Shown here in pieces: positions 38,292 through 64,000 of a stretch of DNA of 64,000 nucleotides (position 1 is the stretch's first letter; each line of letters begins with the position of its first letter). The DNA comes from Centroberyx gerrardi (lineage: Eukaryota > Chordata > Actinopteri > Beryciformes > Berycidae). Where the stretch lies: NCBI RefSeq assembly GCF_048128805.1, contig NC_136010.1, positions 19,162,980-19,226,979 on the forward strand, in the 5' to 3' direction. Below the pieces are notes generated by a model, which saw only the letters and a program-made list of their open reading frames with translations, had not been told where the DNA came from and did not search any database. The position numbers and the translations under genes are program-made.

Positions 38292-40385
38292 GATAGGAAG
38301 GGAGAGAGGGAGGCAAAGAGAGAGAGCGAGAGAGAAGAATGTGCTGCCGTGTAAAACCACATGACCAGGAAATCTAATACCAATCCGATACCTGCCAAAT
38401 TAAAGGAAACACCAACACAAAGTGTTGTAATAGGGCCTTGGGTCTCCATGAGCTGCTTCGATAGGCCTTGGCACAAATTTTTCAAGTGTCTGGAGGGATG
38501 CAGCAACATTCTGCTGGGAGAAAGTCCATCAATAGGTGTTTGGTTGGTGGTAGTAGGAAGTATCTCAGGCACCACGCCTACATGTTTGGATGGGGAAAAG
38601 AGCTGCTGGCTGAGACTGCCATGATTTGTTACTAACGTTGCCGTATATCTTGGTTGGTTTAGTGGACCTATTTACATTTCCTTTATTTATGCAGAAACCT
38701 GTATCAACTTGTCAGATTTGAGATCTGGTCATCATAGTCAATGTACCAGACAGAAAAGAAATGCAGAGCTGGACAGACTTACAGACAGGCAGGGAGTGGA
38801 AGTGGAGGAAAGATTAGCATTTTTGAATTAATCAGATATTCAGGGGAAGCCCAGTTAGAAGGCTGTGGCAAAGGGAAACAAATGAACCACCACCTGCGAT
38901 CTGTCACTGTACATAAGGGACAGAAGGTGTGAGAGACAGCACCACCTGCTGTTTAGTCATTACCGGTGCTGGACGGAAGAGTGGTGCAGAAAAATAGTCC
39001 CTGGTGCTGGACGGAAGAGTGGTGCAGCAAAATAGTCCCCTGTAATCATTGCAAGCCTCCATTACTTTTTGGGGAATGAGGGAATAATATGAACAAAGAG
39101 AAAAAAGTGAGGATGAAACCAGCTGTGAGAACACTATGGTGAGCCGCCACTTCTGTGCCATAACATATTTTGTGGACATTTTGTCCTCAAGAGAACTTTT
39201 CAAAAGAACAGCGTGTGCCAATTAATGTGGATATGATGACATTCTTCATTCTTGCAGTGGTCATGTACAAATGCTCCCTTGTTGTGACAGATGGAGACAA
39301 TGCAACATCATTTTCAGGCTGCAGAAGCTTTTTGATATATATAATTAATTGCTGAGCTGTGCCTTGTCTACAGGCAGTCTTACTGTATAGCACATTTTTC
39401 AAAGGAACACACAAAGGCACATACAGCTGAGGAAGTGAACAATGAAGCACAGCGCAACTGGCAGGCACACTGCTTTGAAAAGGCACATTGTATCATACTA
39501 AGCACAGGAAACATTTGATACCGGGGTTGAACTCAAAACGGCACATTTGCCCTTGAAAAGAATGAAATACAATCATTTCAATTTCCTCTCCATGACAAAG
39601 AATGCCCAACCTGATGTACAGACTTTCTATACATTTTCCATTTCAAAATGTCCTACTTTTTCCAGACCTCAGTTTCTTGACTGGATTTGAAAATGTTGGT
39701 CAGTATGCAATATGGTCTATTCTAATAGTGACTGTAAACTAGGCTATTTCATTACAAATCATTATTCTTAGCAACACAAATATCACTATCTTTGAAATGG
39801 GTCTGCAGCTACATCAAACATGTATTAATATCTGCAGTAGGACTTAATATTTTTCTATACCTTTCCTACATGTGTAATTCCCAAACTTTAACATCTGGAA
39901 GTTATCAAATTACTTTTCCATACTTCTATAATCTACAAATTTCCGACCTGTGTAGGAACCCTGGGTGTATGTCAACTAACACTTTTTAATGTTGTGCTCT
40001 CCAGAACTAGGCTTTGGTAACATTCTGGATAATTATACTTTACCTTTTCCGACGAAGGCTTCAGCTACGATGACCACTTTTACAGTAAAGGATGACCTAT
40101 TTATAAAACAAGATGAACAAATTCTGATTCTTTGACATTTGACTTACATGCATGTTTGATATTAAAAGTCTAAATGATTTTTCCATGTACTTCAAAAGAT
40201 TAAGTCTTTGCCAGGGTGTATGTAATTGTGGATGTGACAATGTGACTTTCTATGAACTTGCTTATTCCTTGCTAATTCCTAGCATAGAAAAATGTGTACT
40301 TGTTTGTTCAATATTGTATGTGATGTCCAATGTCTGGCATTTTACAATGAAAGCTTTTCTAAATAAAACCAATTGATCATGGAAA
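38292..40385 (+). other. pdzd4: pdzd4 3' UTR with AATAAA signal
   Basis: After the TGA stop the sequence is non-coding. AATAAA at 40362-40367 is the best polyadenylation signal. There is no other gene signal between the stop and this hexamer, giving a 3' UTR of about 2.1 kb. Confidence 0.55.
38965..39040 (+). repeat. 38-bp tandem duplication in the pdzd4 3' UTR
   Basis: GGTGCTGGACGGAAGAGTGG and the next 18 bases occur twice back to back (38965-39002 and 39003-39040). The two copies appear to differ at one base in the A-rich part. Confidence 0.9.
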
Positions 40386-40514
40386 CAGCTTTGGTGCCAC
40401 ATCATTTCTGCAGTCTGTTTTGCACTGTTCAATATAACAAATTCAGTATTGATCTTCAGAATATAGTCTTCCAAGTTGAGAAAGAATGAGTCGAGATATC
40501 CTAAACAATTCTAA

Positions 40515-40715
40515 ACCTTTATTTTCTAACAAGAGTGAAAAGAAACAAAGGCAACATTGAAATGAAAAGTTTATACACAAACTCACGACAACTGTGTGTC
40601 TGCAATATCAATAACAATAATAATATAATCATTTGAACCCAGGAAACAAAATAAAATGTGATAAAGTGAGTTACAGTGAAAAGTTACCTTAATTTGCAGA
40701 AAGAGATAAAGAGCA

Positions 40716-40800
<85 letters not shown>

Positions 40801-41776
40801 AAGAAAGAGAGAAGTCAAATTGAAAGAAATAGAATAAAACATGGAGTCAAGAGGATGGGAGCTAAAAAAAGGCATCACATAAGGAGGGAAGGGCAGAGAG
40901 AAAGAGAAAGAGAAAGCGAGAGGTACAGATATCCATTTTGGGAAAGTAGCACCAAAAACATGAATGCCTGTTTTTCACACTTCCCAAAATATTCTACCGG
41001 CTTATTCAAAAATGCATGTCCCCTCAAAACAGCCTCACCGAACACAAGATCCAATACAAAAAGAAAATACAGGTGTTACCATGGTGCTGTTATCTAAGAT
41101 CGGCTGTCAAAACCTTCTGCTGTACGTCAGCTTTGGGGGTCATGCCCCAACAGAAGGGTCTAAATAAACCCATAGTTTATCCAACTTCAGTGGGTGGGGT
41201 CAAGTGATACTGCAACGTCCTGTGTTAAGACAGGCTTCAGTTGAACTATCTTTAATACAGCCGGAAAAACATAGCATACTGACTGACCTCAGAGACAACT
41301 TAAGACCAAAAGACTCTCCTATTACAATGTCAGTCCCACACACTCCTAACACGTTCACTGGGAGAATGGGGGTGGGGGGGAATACAGATGGGAAGGACAG
41401 CGAGACTGAAAACATGATGATGGATGGGATGTGTCTGGGGCTGAGGATGAGACAGTGGAGTGTAGATGATGGGGCTCAAAATTGCTGTCACTCTGTTAGT
41501 GTTTGAATACATGAGTGAGGGATGAGAAGGGGGGTGGGGCACTGGGGGGGGGGGCGGGGATGTCCTGCATCTTTCTATATCTTGACACTGTCTTCTGGCA
41601 CAGAATGATCTGTCCATTCTACTCCTCTTTGAAGTTTGACCAATCCGTTTTTACAGAGCTCCAGCGTTGACTATATCACAAAATCTGTGACACAAAAAGA
41701 AGACAAAGTATTAATTTACGATGAAATTTATTGTTTCAACCTTTTCTTGGAATTTTTTGTATTAAAACTGCATTCC
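40515..41776 (-). other. kdm5c: Probable kdm5c 3' UTR
   Basis: Downstream of the kdm5c stop there is no convincing coding exon. Minus-strand AATAAA hexamers appear at 41727-41732, only about 45 bases after the stop, and at 40518-40523. Use of the second would include a long (GA)n microsatellite (40718-40796) in the UTR. Confidence 0.4.
40718..40796. repeat. (GA)n microsatellite
   Basis: About 39 GA dinucleotides, the longest dinucleotide run in the window, followed by GAAA units. Confidence 0.95.
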
Positions 41777-58961
<17,185 letters not shown>

Positions 58962-59230
58962 TTCTCCATATAATCCGTTCCGTCAAACACATAAGTGTAA
59001 AGCATTAATAGTAGATGCTCATTTAATAGTAAATGTGCGCCTCACAGTTAGTAAATTGTGCCACTATCAATCATTTTCCGTCCAACATCATCACTATCCT
59101 CGGGCCATCCTATCTTTCTTAACGAGACGCCATCTTAGTTTTTTTCTCACGGCCGAAGCACAACCTCAAGTCTTGAGACTGCCAGCTACATCGAAATCAC
59201 AACGGAGAACTGAGAGCAGCGAATAATCCC
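58962..59230 (-). promoter_or_regulatory. kdm5c: Probable kdm5c non-coding exon 1 and core promoter
   Basis: GGAGAA followed by GTAAGG on the minus strand gives a donor with exon edge 58962. A YY1-type element AAGATGGCG (minus strand; CGCCATCTT at 59128-59136) lies about 170 bases upstream, a position typical of TATA-less housekeeping promoters. Exact start unknown. Confidence 0.4.
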
Positions 59231-60356
59231 TCCACGTTTACTCGTCCTCTCTGAAAGTAGTACCCACGTAGCCAAATAAAACACCACGAAATAAACATAG
59301 TAATATCTATACAATTATACTGAATTATTTATTGATACTAAAAGACATGCCTAATGTACCCGCGATAACAATTTGTGTACCACTCCAATTAAACCGTCTT
59401 CCTATTAAACGATAATGATAAGGAATAGTTTGTTTTCTCCTTTTCTTTTTTCTCACCAAGGAACGAAAAATACAAATATTTCACATTTATGAAATAGATA
59501 GCCTACGGTGTCAACATGCATGTCATGAGTTTGAGAAGTTATAACAATAAAATAACGTTACCCAAGTCAAGATTATGAAATGCTTTATGAGATAACGTTA
59601 CACAAGTCTGAGTCTGAGTCATTATGAGATAAGAAATTCATAAAAATGTGCTAGTTAGGTTTAGATTGATTTTATTTTAGGTCATTTTACTCTAAGTCTC
59701 TCATCCCAAAAATGTTTTGAGTCATATGGAGTGATTCATTCATATTGTTAGAAAAATGCTGTAACATTTGAAGATTCCTCATTGGATGCCTCAAGTATTC
59801 AGCCTCCATTTGTGCTTGCACCATAGTTTGTGACATGAGCTCTAAAACCTTAACTTAGTCTGATGTCTACAGGCACTCTTCTCTTATTTGCATTTTACAT
59901 GTTGCTTTGTCTGTATTTTGAAATATTCACCCATGCAATCAGTTATAAAAAGAAATGAAATATGGTTCATTAAAGCTACTGGTAGGCTACTCATGGTTAA
60001 ATGTTAAAAGTAGTTTGGAGGCACAGGGTGGGAGGCCCGTCATTCAAATTAAGATACTCCTTATAAATTTGGGGACTGCCTCTGTTTTTGCATGTTACAT
60101 TCCCACTTGTATTAGTGAAGAGAACTTAAATATATCAAAACTGATTATCTTAAATATACTAAGTGTGCCTGTTGTACATGTCATGATACCTCTTGCATAT
60201 CTCATATATTTGCATATCTCATCATGTTGACTTAGTTATGTCATAATTATGACATGTGTTGCGTATGTTATTATTATGACCCAAGTATTTTTGAGTCATA
60301 GCTCAAAATGGTGGAGGCAGGCTTCCATATTATATAAAATATAGACACACAGGCTA
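59231..60356. repeat. Intergenic, with decayed TTATGAGATAACGTTAC-type tandem repeat
   Basis: Around 59545-59640 the phrases AATAACGTTACCCAAGTC, GAGATAACGTTACACAAGTC and ATTATGAGATAAGAAATTCA recur, a pattern like the TCATAATTATGAGATAA satellites of fish. A perfect 18-base palindrome (ATGTCATAATTATGACAT, 60238-60255) lies further on. No gene seen. Confidence 0.45.
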
Positions 60357-62793
60357 TTTCACTGCAAGGACACTTTTTAATTTATCAGAAGCAATAAATA
60401 TTCACATCTCAATTCTCTATTCTTTCAGTACACATAATACATACACAAATGAAAATTTTGAAATCTATGTTTAAAATAATATCAATAAGCGCTCTGACAT
60501 ATAAACACATTTAGGCTTTAATTTTTATCATGATAAGTCACTCTCTCACCTTCAGTCTAAAATAATAAGAAAAAAAGAAATCAATATTCATCAATATTTT
60601 GGCCAACATCTCCTATCCCAGTCCCTCTCTTATATGTACATACTTAGTGGCACTCACATGCACACACCTGAATACGGAATGGGAGTCATTTATCCCATAG
60701 TAATTGATAAGAAGCCTATGTATAATATATAATATGTACATTAAGGTTTATACAGTACAATCCATTCAATAAGTGCAGATATATTCATGCAAGAAGAGTC
60801 AAAAAGGACACCATAAAAGGAATAGGCTAGCCAACACATACCCCTAAAAACTTACATACCACATTCTTGAATCTCTCCAAACATCTTGTCTCGATCCTTT
60901 TTTGTTTAGGTCTTTGATGTTCCTTCTTCTTCAGCGTCTCTCATTCAGTAGCTAGTTCCAGGGACTTCCCATCCTAAAGCAGCCTTCTCTCCTTTGTCCT
61001 CACCCGCACATCCTCTCTTTGATCAGAATATAACTTTCCCTCAGTAATCAATGGCACTGGTGCTAATCCACATCAGTGCTCTGTTACAACCCCAAAAATC
61101 ACAGTAGCAAAAAGGGATAACACATACAGGAGGGCCCACTGAGAAAAGGGGTAAGATGTATTTTACATTCTTGACTCTTGTTATGTTCTTAAACAAGAAG
61201 CCCGTTCAGTAGGATGCTGAGGTGTCAGAAAATCTAAGAAGAGGTCTCTAAAAGTGTTAGGAGAGGGAGGATTAGAAGAAGGCCATTTCTGACTTAAGAC
61301 ATCACATGTGTGCAAAACCACAAAACTTCATGTAAAAGCGTGCTTATTCAAAACATAGAAAAACACGCAATGACTAACTTTTAATGACTGCGAGGAAGTG
61401 AGCACAGGTGCCCTGTATAACTGGGAGGGAATGGCAGCTTCCTAAGAGGAATCTGGGTCATTTTCCAAAAATTCCATGGCCAGATTAAAGCCCTTTTCCA
61501 ATACTGGGAGCCTTTTAAAAAAAAAGTAAACAATAAAACATTAACTCAGGTCCCCTCTCTGATTGCAGGTTTTGTAAATCACCTTTTTAAGAAATTGTGC
61601 CCCTGTTTGTTCACATTATCTCCTCAAACAAAATAGAAAAGGAGGAATATAGTTGGTGCGCAAATCTTTTTGAACAAAACAGTCCTGAATCTCAATCATT
61701 ATTTTCAACAATCAATAATAATAATTATTAAAAAGAGGAACTCAATGGAAATCATGATACTATGGAAATAAATCACACTACACATATCATAAGACCCTCA
61801 TGTGGTTATCACAGACTGAGGGAATTACTATATGTGCATATACTCTCTATAACCATGTACGAACATCTGCTGATATAATTAATCACTGATCAAAACAATT
61901 ATTGGACAATATTCATCATACTCATAGCAGGTATATTATAATATCGATACAACAGCAAAAAGCTTCAGAAACATTCAAATATATTATTGTTTGTATCATT
62001 AATTCCCACACCCCACAAGGAATGCATGTAAATCATTATGAAGCCACATGGCCTCTGTTGACATGTAAAAGACCATTGAGCAAAAGACTGTCAGAAAACC
62101 GTGCACTGGTCATAAAAGTTTAAGACAAAGCAAACATATCTGAGGTCTACATTAGAAAAAGATGCCTTTCAGCAAAGCAGAACCTGCAAGAATGGACAGA
62201 GACATCATGAAGCCAAGTAAATTATTGCAAAGTCAAGGGACATTTTTTGCAACTCTCTGCTATGACTGTTTACAATGCCAAACCCCGCTGGAATGTATTT
62301 GGTGGTTTAGTCTTTTTTACATCCATGTGTAAGCAGCTGGTCTCTCCTATGGTCACCTTAGTTCCAGTGTCGCGTTACCACATGTTGGTACTGTACGTGT
62401 AAACAGGCTCGGGCTTATGTCTCGCACAGACTCAACTAGACTTCAAACAATTAAAATTGAGGCTATATACCCATAGATTTAGTTTCAGCTTAAGTTATAT
62501 GGCTATAGATTTGTTTTGATTGTGTGGGAGTGCGTGTTCATGTGGATGTGCCTGTGTCTGTGTTTCTATGTGTGCTTGTTTCTAGGATGTGTGCCATTCA
62601 TCTCCAGCTGTCTCCACCTACATATGCGGGAAACGGAGGTGAAAGTAACAGAGACGGAGTAAGCTGCGTTTCCTCCTGTCACTAGCGCTGCTGCTGTTGC
62701 TTTCCGTCCTAGAAGACCTGGTCCTAGCCCTGGCCCTGCCCACCTCCTCCACCCTCTCATCTGACCTCTGACCCCTGTAGCCCCACATCCTGC
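60357..62793 (-). other. iqsec2: iqsec2 3' UTR
   Basis: Non-coding sequence after the iqsec2 stop. A minus-strand ATTAAA (TTTAAT at 60376-60381) is followed about 20 bases on by CCTGTGTGTCT, a GU-rich element that fits a polyadenylation site near 60357. No canonical AATAAA lies between the stop and this point. Confidence 0.45.
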
Positions 62794-63999
62794 TCACACC
62801 ACGGTGCTTATCCGGTTGATAGGCTTGGATTTGGAGCTGCCCCCTGTACCTGTCGCTCCAGCCCCCGTCACCTGCGGCCCCGCCTGGGGCTGCCCTGGGT
62901 GCTGGGGGGGGAGAGGGGAGAGAGGCGTAAGAGGGGTAAGGGGGGAGGAAGGGGGGGGTAAAGGGGAGTGCGGGGGGGGAGGGGGGATGGAAGAGAGAGG
63001 AGGGTACTGGGGCAGATACGGGGCGGCGGGAGCTGCGTGATGGGTATTGACGGAAGCGGAGGGTTGCTGGTGGGGCAGCGTGCCAAAGATGAAGTGTGTC
63101 TGGTGGGTGGAGTGGATGGCTGGATGTGGCGTGTGCACGTGTCCGGGGTGGGTGTGGGAGTGTGCGTGGGGGTGCGGGTGGGAGTGTGACAAGGTTAGAG
63201 GGGGCTTGGTGCCAGGGACGCCGACCCCTCTGACAGAGTGTATGGGCTGCGCGTGGTAGAGGGCGAACTGTGGGTTCTGGGAATGTTGGGAGTGAGGAGA
63301 AAGGGGGGGTGGGCAGCCCACCACCATGTTGGCGTAGCGACCCGGAAGCCCATGCTGGGAAAGCTGGGAGAGATGGGCCAGCTGCTGGTGCTGGACGTGT
63401 GTGGGGCCAAGCGGTGGGCGACAGGACAGTGGGCCTCTCTGTATAGTATGAGGGGGCACGCCTTGCAAAGGAGGGGGGACAGTTTGGACGTGGTAGCGAT
63501 GGTGATGGTAGTAGGGTGGTGGTGGCTGCACGGTGCCCGCGTGACAGTATTGTGCATGTAGGGCCTGGATCTTGGAGGGCCCCCCCTCCAACTGGCACAG
63601 AGATGAAGGGGAGTGAGGAGGGGGCCCTCCCGTAGTCGGTGGGGGGACAGGTGCGGGGTAGGGTGGCCCCGGTGGAATAAGGGGCCCCGGTGGTTTGGCG
63701 CGTTTGCTGCCGAATAGGGACCCCAGGAAAGAGCCACTGTTGTTGTTGCTCCCCCCAGGGCCGCTCCCCACTCCTGCTCTCTCTACACTGCTGGAGACTC
63801 CCCCAACTCCTGTCCCAGCAGTGGTGTGTTGCTGCCCCGGCCCACCCCCCACCCCCGTCCCGGGGCTCAGGATGGGGCGATGAGGCCGGTAGTCTTCTGT
63901 TCCGTAGCAGCCAGGAACCACACCTGGCACTGGGTAGCGCTGGTGAGGCTGTGGGCTGCTAATGATGGAGCCCTGGGAGGATAAAGTATCATCATAGTT
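62794..63999 (-). CDS. iqsec2: IQSEC2 (BRAG1) C-terminal tail, partial
   Basis: An open frame of 401 codons runs in from the right edge to a TGA at 62794. IQSEC2 is a postsynaptic Arf guanine-nucleotide exchange factor; its IQ, Sec7 and PH domains would be encoded to the right of the window. What is here is the low-complexity tail: Pro-, Gly- and Ser-rich, then a histidine-rich stretch (HSHPHPHAHSHTHPGHVHTP), then SKPINRISTVV. The final STVV is the class I PDZ ligand that family members use to bind PSD-95-type scaffolds. The neighbour kdm5c supports IQSEC2 over IQSEC1. A possible splice acceptor (TATCCTCCCAG) lies near 63980, so the last exon may begin there, but the frame is also open to the edge. 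Confidence 0.88.
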   Translation of the reverse strand, partial: NYDDTLSSQGSIISSPQPHQRYPVPGVVPGCYGTEDYRPHRPILSPGTGVGGGPGQQHTTAGTGVGGVSSSVERAGVGSGPGGSNNNSGSFLGSLFGSKRAKPPGPLIPPGPPYPAPVPPPTTGGPPPHSPSSLCQLEGGPSKIQALHAQYCHAGTVQPPPPYYHHHRYHVQTVPPPLQGVPPHTIQRGPLSCRPPLGPTHVQHQQLAHLSQLSQHGLPGRYANMVVGCPPPLSPHSQHSQNPQFALYHAQPIHSVRGVGVPGTKPPLTLSHSHPHPHAHSHTHPGHVHTPHPAIHSTHQTHFIFGTLPHQQPSASVNTHHAAPAAPYLPQYPPLSSIPPPPPHSPLPPPSSPLTPLTPLSPLPPQHPGQPQAGPQVTGAGATGTGGSSKSKPINRISTVV

Positions 64000-64000
64000 T

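Noticed and set aside
63238..63561. Plus-strand open frames over the iqsec2 tail
   Set aside because: They are complements of the Pro/His/Gly-rich coding exon.

Overview
The window is nuclear DNA from a teleost fish. The evidence is vertebrate split genes with GT-AG introns, dense (CA)n, (GA)n and (CT)n microsatellites, Tc1- and hAT-like transposon debris, and five genes whose spliced proteins I could reconstruct. Every splice junction quoted keeps the reading frame across the whole gene. Three of these genes belong to families that are X-linked in humans near Xp11 (PORCN, KDM5C, IQSEC2), and a fourth is at Xq28 (PDZD4). KDM5C and IQSEC2 are also neighbours in human, so this looks like a fish segment related to part of the mammalian X.

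Layout, left to right. (1) porcn, minus strand, 75-3861: the Wnt O-acyltransferase Porcupine. The last coding exon lies beyond the left edge. A non-coding first exon and a CCAAT-rich promoter lie near 4.77-5.1 kb. (2) 5.1-6.75 kb: no host gene seen, but there is a decayed Tc1/mariner transposase. (3) 7835-10779, minus strand: a four-exon, 531-aa gene that joins an N-terminal THAP domain to three C2H2 zinc fingers, an EELTE repeat and a proline-rich tail. (4) 10.8-23.5 kb: intergenic DNA rich in simple repeats, with no supported gene. (5) pdzd4, plus strand, 24558-38291: seven coding exons, 923 aa, with an 8.3-kb first coding intron and a 3' UTR to about 40.38 kb. (6) kdm5c, minus strand, 41777-57103: 26 coding exons, 1591 aa, a JmjN-ARID-PHD-JmjC-C5HC2-PLU1-PHD histone H3K4 demethylase. 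Its introns hold at least three DNA-transposon derivatives, one nested in another, and its promoter and first exon lie near 58.5-59.2 kb. (7) iqsec2, minus strand: only the C-terminal 401 codons (62794-63999) and the 3' UTR are inside the window.

These genes are not an operon or pathway. They are linked single genes: Wnt secretion (porcn), DNA binding (THAP-zinc finger), a PDZ scaffold (pdzd4), chromatin (kdm5c) and postsynaptic Arf exchange (iqsec2). pdzd4 and kdm5c converge tail to tail with predicted poly(A) signals only about 150 bp apart. I found no CRISPR, tRNA, rRNA or microbial system. The most unusual items are the THAP-C2H2 gene architecture, the nested transposons in kdm5c, a foldback repeat in pdzd4 intron 1, and palindromic GCTAACGTTAGC-type motifs shared by two unrelated promoters.
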